NCBI GenBank assembly: GCA_025350985.1
Contig: JANXWU010000417.1
Location: 1-7,799 of the forward strand
DNA from: Spartobacteria bacterium
GTDB taxonomy: Bacteria; Verrucomicrobiota; Verrucomicrobiia; Chthoniobacterales; Chthoniobacteraceae
Direction: 5' to 3'
DNA length: 7,799 nucleotides
This document shows, piece by piece, positions 1 through 5,764 of the stretch. Both the position numbers and the translations under genes were made by a program. The notes beneath the pieces are model-generated. The model did no database searches. It had not been told where the DNA came from and saw only the letters and a program-made list of their open reading frames with translations. Each line of letters begins with the position of its first letter. Position 1 is the first letter of the stretch.

Positions 1-540
1 CTCAACGGCGCCACCAGTCTGCGCGGACTTTTTGCCATCGGTGAAGTCGCCTGCACCGGCCTGCACGGCGCGAACCGACTCGCCAGCAACTCGCTGCTCG
101 AAGCCGTCGTCGTCGCTCACCGATGCTTCGAGTTCATGGAAAAAAACGCGCCAGTGACGGGAATTGCCGGCGCGGAAATTTCGCTGCCCGACTGGCAAAG
201 CGGCGCGGCGTGCGACGTGGATGAGATGGTCGTCATCTATCACAACTGGGACGAACTCCGGCGGTTGATGTGGGATTACGTCGGCATCGTCCGCACCGAC
301 AAACGACTCCAGCGCGCCAGCACGCGGCTGCGCAATTTGCAGCGGGAGATTCAGGAATTTTACTGGGGGTTCAAAGTCAGCACCGACCTGCTCGAACTGC
401 GCAATCTCGCGACAGTGGCGGGGCTGATTGTCGATTCCGCGCTGTCGCGAAAGGAAAGCCGCGGGCTGCACTACACGCTGGATTATTTGGAAACGGACGA
501 CAAACGGTATCCACGCAACACGGTGCTGCGAAGGCTGTGA
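1..540 (+). CDS. nadB: L-aspartate oxidase, C-terminal part (5' end outside window)
   Basis: L-aspartate oxidase is the FAD flavoenzyme that oxidises L-aspartate to iminoaspartate, the first step of NAD synthesis from aspartate; NadA uses the product. The frame is open from base 1 and shows 179 C-terminal residues ending in TGA. Residues near the start read GEVACTGLHGANR followed by LASNSLLE (about nt 40-102), the conserved FAD/substrate-binding block of the succinate dehydrogenase/fumarate reductase flavoprotein family as it appears in NadB. The rest is the helical C-terminal domain, including LMWDYVGIVRTDKRL and the NadB-typical ESRGLHY at nt 454-474. ESRGLHY and the aspartate pathway context favour NadB over SdhA or FrdA. 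The protein ends soon after the DY of the usual DYP motif, here DYLETDD, which is normal for the family. No convincing terminator follows; repeat-like DNA starts within 100 bp of the stop. Confidence 0.95.
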   Translation, partial: LNGATSLRGLFAIGEVACTGLHGANRLASNSLLEAVVVAHRCFEFMEKNAPVTGIAGAEISLPDWQSGAACDVDEMVVIYHNWDELRRLMWDYVGIVRTDKRLQRASTRLRNLQREIQEFYWGFKVSTDLLELRNLATVAGLIVDSALSRKESRGLHYTLDYLETDDKRYPRNTVLRRL

Positions 541-841
541 GCGGTGGAATGGTTGGAGTCTCAAAACTCGACGACGGCTTCCTTGTCGCTTCCGTCAAAG
601 TCCAGAGCTCTCGCAAGACGAAGCGTGCCGGTAGGGACGGCTCTCCGCAGCCGTCCGCCTGGGGTGATTTATTCTCGGTCGTCGAGCTTTCTCTGCTCTC
701 CTACGCCCAGCGGAACACCTCGGTGTGGCGTCCCCTTCCCGCGCGTCCGCTCGTTCACAATCAAACTGAGACACCGACAAGAATGGAGATTCTTCGCTCC
801 GCTCCGACGACGTTGTTTCGGCTGATCAGATTCCCCAAATC
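541..841. other. Non-coding gap after nadB with short hairpin-forming blocks
   Basis: No reading frame here resembles a protein: the open frames on both strands are rich in Arg, Ser and Pro and have no recognisable domain or ribosome site. The stretch holds small inverted repeats: GACGG/CCGTC at 573-577 and 592-596, the stronger hairpin at 635-656 listed separately, and ACACC/GGTGT at 715-719 and 722-726. With the palindrome that follows, this gives about 500 bp of structured, probably repeat-derived DNA between nadB and hom. I saw no promoter that I would defend in this part. Confidence 0.6.
635..656. repeat. GC-rich hairpin, probable dispersed intergenic repeat
   Basis: GGACGGCT (635-642) is followed by a 6-nt loop CTCCGC and a perfect complement AGCCGTCC (649-656). 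It lies 95 bp after the nadB stop. No T-run follows on the plus strand (next bases GCCTGGGG), so it is a poor intrinsic terminator. Units of the form GTAGGGACGGCT...AGCCGTCC are, from memory, common between genes of Verrucomicrobiota. With one copy in the window, the repeat status is inference. Confidence 0.45.
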
Positions 842-1027
842 GGTAATGGCTGAGTTTGAAAAAACGCGATCTGTCATTCTGAGCGCAGGCTTGGCGGAGT
901 CGAAGAATCTCTTGCACCCTTTCCGGCGTGCCGCTGCACGGGGAAAGGCAAGAGCTGCGTTCCATTCGCCTCTGGCGAACTCCACTGCGCTCAGAATGAC
1001 ACGCGCTTTTCAAACTGAGCGATTACC
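842..1027. repeat. Large imperfect palindrome, MITE- or REP-like element
   Basis: The two ends are inverted copies. GGTAAT (842-847) matches ATTACC (1022-1027), GTTTGAAAA (854-862) matches TTTTCAAAC (1007-1015), CGCG (865-868) matches CGCG (1002-1005), and the 17-mer TGTCATTCTGAGCGCAG (872-888) matches its exact complement at 985-1001. The centre is a further hairpin: CCTTTCC (918-924) with GGAAAGG (942-948), and CGTGC (927-931) with GCACG (936-940) around a CGCT loop. The left arm contains GGAGTCGAAGAATCTC. Blocks like GTCATTCTGAGCG...GAAGAATCTC are, from memory, widespread intergenic repeats in several phyla and give rise to false proteins containing phrases like RLRQACAQNDR, as the minus strand does here. 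No transposase is present. It ends 57 bp before the hom start codon. Confidence 0.6.
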
Positions 1028-1036
1028 CCAAAACGC

Positions 1037-1065
1037 TTGCCAGTCTCCTGCCCGTTCGCGATAGT
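1037..1065 (+). promoter_or_regulatory. Candidate sigma-70-type promoter for hom-thrC
   Basis: TTGCCA at 1037-1042 (five of six bases of the -35 consensus) is followed after exactly 17 bp by GATAGT at 1060-1065 (four of six bases of the -10 consensus). Transcription would start near 1072, leaving a leader of about 12 nt before the ATG at 1084. That fits the lack of a Shine-Dalgarno sequence there. The site begins 10 bp after the palindromic element. This is prediction from sequence alone, and matches of this quality occur by chance. Confidence 0.3.
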
Positions 1066-1083
1066 TCGCGTCCCAAAAATTCC

Positions 1084-2385
1084 ATGCAAAAAATCGGGAT
1101 TGGCCTCGCCGGATTGGGCACCGTCGGCGCGGGCGTTTACAAACATCTGCTCAAAAATCGCGTCCTGCTCACCGAGCGGCTCGGGTTGGAACTTGCCGTG
1201 CGCAAAGTCGTCGTGCGCGATGCGAAAAAGGCGCGCGGCGTCGATGTGCCCGGGCCGATGGTCAGCACGCGCTGGCAGGATTTGATCGACGATCCCGAGG
1301 TGCAAATCGTGTGCGAATTGATGGGTGGTATCGACAGCGCGCTCGAATTGGTGTTGCGCGCGATCGAGAGCAAAAAAATCGTCGTCACCGCCAACAAACA
1401 TCTGCTCGCGGAACACGGGAAGGAAATTTTCCAAGCCGCCACGAAGCACAAAGTTCCCGTCTATTTTGAAGCCGCTGCCGCAGGTGGGGTGCCGATTATC
1501 AAAACGCTGCGCGAGGCTTTTATCGGCAGCCACATTCAATCGATGCACGGCATCGTGAACGGCACGAGCAATTACATCCTCACGCGCATGACCGAGTCCG
1601 GGCTTGGCTTCGCCGAAGCGCTTGCGGAAGCGCAGGCGCAAGGATTTGCCGAGGCCGACCCATCGCTCGACGTGAACGGCTGGGACGCCGGGCACAAAGC
1701 CATCATCCTCGCCTCGCTGGCCTACGGCTTCTGGGTCGGCACGGACAAAATTTTTGTCGAAGGCATCGAGGAAATTAGCGCGCAGGACATTTGTTTTGCG
1801 GACCGGCTCGGCTATCGCATCAAGCTGCTCGCCATCATCAAGGCCGAGGAAAAAGGCGAGATCGAGCTGCGAGTTCACCCGACCCTGATTCCAAAATCAC
1901 ACGTTCTCGCGAGCGTGAACGGGGTGTTCAATGCGGTCGCTGTGCGCGGCGACATTGTCGGCGAAACGCTCTTTTATGGACGCGGCGCGGGACAGGACCC
2001 GACGGCGAGCGCGGTCATCAGCGACATCGCCGAAGCCGCGATGTTCATCGAGTCGCCGCGCCGCAGTTACGGCTTCACGCCGCATGGACTTTACGGTTCG
2101 TGCAAACCAATCGCACAGATTGTTTCGCAGTATTATTTGCGCGTCCCCGTGATCGACAAACCCGGCGTGCTCGCCCAAGTCGCCGGCATCCTGGGCCAGC
2201 ACGACATCGGCATTTCCTCGGTCATTCAGCCCGAGTCGCACGAGGGCGAATCGATTCCGCTCGTGCTCATGATCCACGACGCCACGCACGCGCAAATGGA
2301 CCGGGCGCTGGCGCAAATTGCCACGCTCGCCTGCGTGAAAAAAACGCCGAAGATGATCCGCGTGGAAACTTTCTCCGCATCATGA
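1084..2385 (+). CDS. hom: Homoserine dehydrogenase with C-terminal ACT domain
   Basis: Homoserine dehydrogenase reduces aspartate semialdehyde to homoserine with NAD(P)H, the branch step from the aspartate pathway toward threonine and methionine. The protein has 433 residues, the usual length of the monofunctional enzyme with a regulatory tail. The N-terminal Rossmann fold carries GLGTVG (residues 10-15). VTANK (101-105) supplies the conserved lysine of the cofactor and active site. [17 protein letters not shown] (128-144) and [14 protein letters not shown] (156-169) are family blocks. [16 protein letters not shown] (190-205) holds D196, D201 and K205, with the spacing of the catalytic Asp/Asp/Lys of the yeast enzyme. 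An ACT domain occupies about 351-430, consistent with feedback control by threonine. The ATG at 1084 directly precedes the Rossmann strand. No clear ribosome site is visible, so initiation may rely on a short leader. The stop overlaps the start of thrC (ATGA). Confidence 0.97.
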   Translation: MQKIGIGLAGLGTVGAGVYKHLLKNRVLLTERLGLELAVRKVVVRDAKKARGVDVPGPMVSTRWQDLIDDPEVQIVCELMGGIDSALELVLRAIESKKIVVTANKHLLAEHGKEIFQAATKHKVPVYFEAAAAGGVPIIKTLREAFIGSHIQSMHGIVNGTSNYILTRMTESGLGFAEALAEAQAQGFAEADPSLDVNGWDAGHKAIILASLAYGFWVGTDKIFVEGIEEISAQDICFADRLGYRIKLLAIIKAEEKGEIELRVHPTLIPKSHVLASVNGVFNAVAVRGDIVGETLFYGRGAGQDPTASAVISDIAEAAMFIESPRRSYGFTPHGLYGSCKPIAQIVSQYYLRVPVIDKPGVLAQVAGILGQHDIGISSVIQPESHEGESIPLVLMIHDATHAQMDRALAQIATLACVKKTPKMIRVETFSAS

Positions 2386-3449
2386 GCGTTCGATTTCTCC
2401 ACGACCGCGGCGTGATCGCGCGTTACCGCGAGTTTCTTCCTGTCACCGACGCGACGCCGGTCATCTCCCTGAACGAAGGCTCGACGCCGCTGATTCACTC
2501 GCCCCGCCTGAGCGAAATCGTCGGGCGCGGCTGCAAAGTTTTCGTCAAATACGAAGGACTCAATCCGACGGGATCGTTCAAGGATCGCGGTATGACGATG
2601 GCCATCTCAAAGGCAATTGAAGACGGCGCGAAAGCCGTGATTTGCGCCTCGACAGGCAACACCTCCGCCGCCGCCGCCGCGTACGCCGCGCGCGCCGGCG
2701 TCGAGTGCATTGTGCTTTTGCCGGCGGGAAAAATCGCGATGGGCAAGCTGGTGCAAGCCTTCATCTACGGCGCGAAAGTCGTGGCCATCGAAGGCAACTT
2801 CGACGACGCACTGCGGCTCGTGCGCGAGCTCGGTGCGACCGGACGCGTGGCCATCGTGAACTCCATTAATCCCCACCGGATCGAAGGCCAGAAAACCGCG
2901 TCGTTTGAGATTATCGAAGAACTCGGCGACGCGCCGGACGTTCATATTTTACCCGTGGGCAACGCGGGAAACATCAGCGCGTATTGGAAAGGATACCGCG
3001 AGTTTCGTGACTTGAATCGCTCGACGAAACAACCGCGCATGATCGGGTTCCAAGCCTCGGGTGCCGCTCCCATTTTCCACAATCGCATCGTGGAAAACCC
3101 GGAGACGCTCGCGAGCGCCATCCGCATCGGCAATCCCGCAAGTTGGCAATTTGCGACGGCGGCGCTCCGCGAATCCGGCGGCTCGATCCACATCGTAACC
3201 GACGAAGAAATCCTCGAAGCGCAACGCTGGCTCGCGAGCAAGGAAGGCATTTTCGTCGAACCCGCGAGCGCGGCTTCGATTGCCGGATTATTCAAATGCG
3301 CCGCACAAATCGCAGCGGAAAGCACCGTCGTCTGCACGGTCACTGGTCACGGTTTGAAAGACCCCGACATCGCGCGCGAGCAATGCGGCGGCGTGATTCC
3401 CGCGAAGGCCGAAATGGGCGCGATCCTCAAGCTGCTCGGCTGGGAGTAG
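2382..3449 (+). CDS. thrC: Threonine synthase
   Basis: Threonine synthase is a PLP enzyme that converts O-phosphohomoserine to threonine and phosphate. The protein has 355 residues, the short bacterial form (Bacillus type) rather than the ~430-residue Escherichia coli form. GSFKDRG (64-70) contains K67, the expected Schiff-base lysine. [17 protein letters not shown] (90-106) is the substrate/cofactor Asn loop. PVGNAGNIS (191-199) is the glycine-rich PLP phosphate loop. [11 protein letters not shown] (293-303) and TGHGLKD (321-327) are typical C-terminal motifs. The same frame is open well upstream inside hom (from about 1791), but that part is an out-of-frame reading of hom. The ATG at 2382 begins normal threonine synthase sequence ([16 protein letters not shown]...). 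Its ATG overlaps the hom TGA as ATGA, so the two are likely translationally coupled. Homoserine kinase (thrB), needed between Hom and ThrC, is not in the window. Confidence 0.96.
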   Translation: MSVRFLHDRGVIARYREFLPVTDATPVISLNEGSTPLIHSPRLSEIVGRGCKVFVKYEGLNPTGSFKDRGMTMAISKAIEDGAKAVICASTGNTSAAAAAYAARAGVECIVLLPAGKIAMGKLVQAFIYGAKVVAIEGNFDDALRLVRELGATGRVAIVNSINPHRIEGQKTASFEIIEELGDAPDVHILPVGNAGNISAYWKGYREFRDLNRSTKQPRMIGFQASGAAPIFHNRIVENPETLASAIRIGNPASWQFATAALRESGGSIHIVTDEEILEAQRWLASKEGIFVEPASAASIAGLFKCAAQIAAESTVVCTVTGHGLKDPDIAREQCGGVIPAKAEMGAILKLLGWE

Positions 3450-3479
3450 AACTTTGTAGCGGCGGTCTGTGACCATCGA

Positions 3480-4418
3480 CTACGTGAAAAAAGTCCGCAC
3501 GAGGTGGAAAAAAACCGGCGCGGCGAAGCAGAGCGAGTCGATCCGATCCATCATGCCGCCGTGACCCGGTAGAAGCTGTCCGTAATCTTTCACGCCGCGG
3601 TCGCGCTTGATCGCCGACATCGTCAAGCCGCCGAAGAATCCCATCAGAGTGATCGCAAGCGACATCGCCGCCGCCTGCCACGGATTGAACGGCGTCGCCC
3701 ACCAAAGCAGCGTGCCGAGCAAGACCGCCGAACCGACGCCTCCGACAAATCCCTCGACCGTTTTGTTCGGGCTGATGTGCGGTGCGATCGGGCGTTTGCC
3801 GCAGCTTTTCCCCCAGATGTATTGCAGCACGTCGCTCATCTGCACGACTGTCGCGAAGAAAAACAGCAGCTTCGCGTTGCCCGTGTAGCCGGGGATTTTC
3901 AGGGTGAGCAAAGCGGGCGTGTAGCTGACGAAATAAACGCACACCATCAGGCCCCACTGGATTTTTGCGGTGCGTTCGAGGAAGCGTTCGCTGTCGCCCG
4001 CCATGGCGCTGCGGACGGGGATGAAAAGGAACGCGTAAACCGGAATGAAGATGCTGAACCACGCATAAGATTGCCGCGCGACGAGAAAATATTGGATCGG
4101 CAGGATGATGAAAAACGCCCAGAACAGCGCGCGATGATCGCCGCGTTTCGACGGCGTGAGCGTGATGAATTCGCGCAGCGCGAGAAACGAGGTCAGTGCG
4201 AAAAGCACGACTGTTCCGATCGGCCCGACGAGCAGCGCGAACGCGAACACCGCGCACATCATCCACCACGCGTTGATGCGGGCGTTCAGATTCGCCACGA
4301 CTTTTTGCGACGCCTCGCCGGTGAGTCGTTTTTTCAAAACACGCCCGATGAGCGTGGCGAGGCACAGCAGCGCGAGCACGCCTCCGAAAAGCCAGCGAGT
4401 TTGTGGATCAACAGTCAT
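3480..4418 (-). CDS. cdsA: Phosphatidate cytidylyltransferase (CDP-diacylglycerol synthase), CdsA family
   Basis: CDP-diacylglycerol synthase is an integral membrane enzyme that joins phosphatidic acid and CTP to give CDP-diacylglycerol and pyrophosphate. The 312-residue protein has about eight hydrophobic segments (roughly 9-28, 52-80, 99-135, 155-172, 183-194, 222-242, 247-266 and 296-312). The CdsA signature is fully present at 268-294 (nt 3537-3617): SAIKRDRG, then VKDYGQ, then LPGHGGMMDRID. Upstream are the usual GKSCGK and SPNKTVEGF (216-224) blocks, preceded by DVLQY (196-200). As I recall, a Q-Y-x-x-G-K arrangement is typical of the YnbB-like branch rather than the housekeeping CdsA; that is memory, not a search. 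Its ATG overlaps the plsC stop (ATGA, 4415-4418), and it is the last gene of the three-gene lipid operon. A second, housekeeping cdsA may exist elsewhere. It faces thrC with a 30-bp gap and no visible terminator. Confidence 0.9.
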   Translation of the reverse strand: MTVDPQTRWLFGGVLALLCLATLIGRVLKKRLTGEASQKVVANLNARINAWWMMCAVFAFALLVGPIGTVVLFALTSFLALREFITLTPSKRGDHRALFWAFFIILPIQYFLVARQSYAWFSIFIPVYAFLFIPVRSAMAGDSERFLERTAKIQWGLMVCVYFVSYTPALLTLKIPGYTGNAKLLFFFATVVQMSDVLQYIWGKSCGKRPIAPHISPNKTVEGFVGGVGSAVLLGTLLWWATPFNPWQAAAMSLAITLMGFFGGLTMSAIKRDRGVKDYGQLLPGHGGMMDRIDSLCFAAPVFFHLVRTFFT

Positions 4419-5017
4419 GTGGCGTGCAGCGCAATCACGGCGTCGCGGGCGCGTTGCAGGAACGCGAGTTTTTCCTCACCCGGTTGCAAAAGCATCGGCG
4501 CGCCGAACGAAACGGAGCAGACGATGGGAATAGGCAGCACTTCGCCTTTCGGCAAAACGCGGTTCAAGTTGTCGATGAAAACGGGGATGAACTCGGTCGC
4601 GGGTTGCGCCTTGGCGAGATGAAAAATACCGCTTTTGAATGCGCCGAGTTCGCCGGTCAGGCTGCGTCCGCCTTCCGGAAAAATGATCAGCGACTCGCCG
4701 TGAGCGAGCGCGGCGAGCATCGGTGCGAGCGGATTGTTGCCGCGCGTCACGCGCTTGCGTTCGATCAGCACCGCGCGAAAAATTTTGTCGGCAAGCGCGA
4801 TGCGGATGCGGCTTTTCGTCCAATAATCGTGCGCGGCGACGGGGCGCGTTTTCTGCCGGATCGTCCGCGGCAGCGCCGCCCAAAGCAGGACGAAATCGAG
4901 ATTGCTGGTGTGATTTGCAAAAAAAACGCGCTGCCTCGGCTCGGGCGCGCAACCGATCCAGCGGGCTTGCGCGCCTGTAAACAAGCGGGCTGCGAGGGCA
5001 AAGGCGTTTCCGATCAT
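4415..5017 (-). CDS. plsC: PlsC-type lysophospholipid acyltransferase
   Basis: This is a 1-acyl-glycerol-3-phosphate acyltransferase-like protein, expected to add the second acyl chain to lysophosphatidic acid at the membrane. It has 200 residues, a compact version of the family. Block I is NHTSNLD, with the catalytic H36 and D41 in the HX4D arrangement. Block II is FRAVLIER (80-87). Block III is FPEGGRS (113-119), with Gly where FPEGTRS is usual. Block IV is IPVFIDN (144-150). The N-terminus has one short hydrophobic stretch. The frame is open upstream to 5692, but the ATG at 5017 is the sensible start: it overlaps the stop of the gene before it as ATGA, and upstream translation is a shadow of that gene. 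The product, phosphatidic acid, is the substrate of the next gene (CdsA family). The true acyl donor and acceptor are not evident. Confidence 0.9.
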   Translation of the reverse strand: MIGNAFALAARLFTGAQARWIGCAPEPRQRVFFANHTSNLDFVLLWAALPRTIRQKTRPVAAHDYWTKSRIRIALADKIFRAVLIERKRVTRGNNPLAPMLAALAHGESLIIFPEGGRSLTGELGAFKSGIFHLAKAQPATEFIPVFIDNLNRVLPKGEVLPIPIVCSVSFGAPMLLQPGEEKLAFLQRARDAVIALHAT

Positions 5018-5664
5018 CGCGCGTGGAGGGCTGCGGCGATGCGCATGGCGCGTCGCATCGAGGTGAGGATCGTGCCGGCGATGATAAGCCCGAGCGCGAG
5101 CGGCATGGCGCGTGGCGGCAAGCCGGCCAAAGTTTCGCCAGCCCATGCGATGCACGCGACGGTGAGCGCGAACATCCGATGTTGTTTTGCCATCGGCCCG
5201 CAATAATCCTGCTTGATCCCGAGCGCGCCGCCGAGCACGCGGACGTAAGCAGTCATCACCGCGCCGACCGCCGCCGCCCATCCCAGCTCCATCGCGTAGC
5301 GGGTGTGAATCGCGTAACCGGCGCTGACGAGAATCGCCACGTCGGCGACGCGATCGGGAAGGTCGTTGAAAATGTCGCCGGTCTTCGATTTCAAACCGCC
5401 TTCGACCGCCATCAAGCCGTCGAGCAAATTGCAAACGAGCCGCGACTGGATGCAGACCGCCGCGCCGACGAGCAACGCGGCGCGAGCGGGCGACGTCACA
5501 TTTTGCGAGAGAAAAAAACACCCGCCTGCGAGCAACGAGAAAATCACGCTCGCGACGGAAATCTGGTTGGGCGTGAGGCCCATTTTCACGAGCGCGAAAG
5601 CCAGTCGCGGCGCCCACTTTGACGAGCGGGATTTCAGCGGACGCCGGGCCATTTCCTGAGACAT
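5014..5664 (-). CDS. CDP-alcohol phosphatidyltransferase family membrane protein with variant motif
   Basis: Enzymes of this family move a phosphatidyl group from CDP-diacylglycerol to an alcohol such as glycerol phosphate, serine or inositol phosphate. The 216-residue protein has about five or six membrane segments. The family motif DxxDGxxAR(x8)GxxxDxxxD lies at nt 5353-5430, but is altered. It reads N79-LLDG-LMAV-(x8)-G96-DIF-N100-DLP-D104. The first and third Asp are Asn and the Arg is Val, while D82 and D104 remain. A CGPMAKQHRM block (155-164) follows. My recollection is that DGxxAVEGG with FN-x-x-PDR and GPMAK-HRM marks a distinct subfamily, perhaps related to YnbA, so the changes may be a subfamily trait rather than decay. 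The start is the ATG at 5664; a TTG directly before it (5667) is possible. No ribosome site is visible. It is the first gene of the operon, with its TGA overlapping the plsC ATG. The alcohol substrate is unknown. Confidence 0.85.
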   Translation of the reverse strand: MSQEMARRPLKSRSSKWAPRLAFALVKMGLTPNQISVASVIFSLLAGGCFFLSQNVTSPARAALLVGAAVCIQSRLVCNLLDGLMAVEGGLKSKTGDIFNDLPDRVADVAILVSAGYAIHTRYAMELGWAAAVGAVMTAYVRVLGGALGIKQDYCGPMAKQHRMFALTVACIAWAGETLAGLPPRAMPLALGLIIAGTILTSMRRAMRIAAALHAR

Positions 5665-5764
5665 CAAGCGAGGAAACTAGGGAAGGACGCACGGCTTGTC
5701 AGTGCAGGAATTGCGGCTGCGGCGATTGACAAGCGGCAGACGAAAAACAAGGTTCACCGCCTTC
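5665..5764. promoter_or_regulatory. Divergent intergenic region with paired -35-like inverted repeat
   Basis: This 100-bp gap lies between the lipid operon (minus) and lysC (plus). CTTGTCA (5695-5701) and TGACAAG (5727-5733) form a perfect 7-bp inverted repeat. The right half contains a perfect TTGACA (5726-5731) pointing at lysC, but the bases 17 bp further on (AAGGTT) are a poor -10. On the minus strand the left half gives CTGACA (complement of 5697-5702), 17 bp before TAGTTT (complement of 5674-5679, three of six consensus bases). Its start would fall only a few bases before the 5664 ATG, implying a nearly leaderless message. The repeat may be a shared operator, two back-to-back -35 boxes, or chance. 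Confidence 0.3.

Noticed and set aside
669..1013. A 114-codon minus-strand frame in the nadB-hom gap
   Set aside because: It is the translation of the palindromic element, with phrases such as RLRQACAQNDR typical of false proteins made from this type of repeat, and it has no ribosome site.
270..1064. A 264-codon plus-strand open frame across the nadB end and the gap
   Set aside because: Its first part is an out-of-frame reading of nadB and the rest runs through the hairpin and palindrome DNA. The composition is Arg/Ser/Ala-rich with no domain.
991..1878. A 295-codon minus-strand frame opposite hom
   Set aside because: It is a high-GC shadow of hom, rich in Asp/His/Arg/Phe, and begins inside the repeat. 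hom itself is fully conserved on the other strand.
1791..2381. An N-terminal extension of thrC by 197 codons
   Set aside because: It overlaps hom out of frame and is Arg-rich. Threonine synthase homology starts at the ATG at 2382, which overlaps the hom stop.
3427..4365. A 312-codon minus-strand frame overlapping the CdsA-family gene
   Set aside because: It is Arg/His-rich with no motif. The other frame carries the complete CdsA signature and membrane segments.
4403..5206. A 267-codon plus-strand frame opposite the plsC gene
   Set aside because: It is a shadow frame. The opposite strand carries all four acyltransferase motifs.
5696..5764. A TTG start extending LysC by 23 residues
   Set aside because: The extension ([11 protein letters not shown]...) is not part of the aspartokinase family, whose conserved N-terminus begins at the ATG at 5765, and it would cover the probable promoter.
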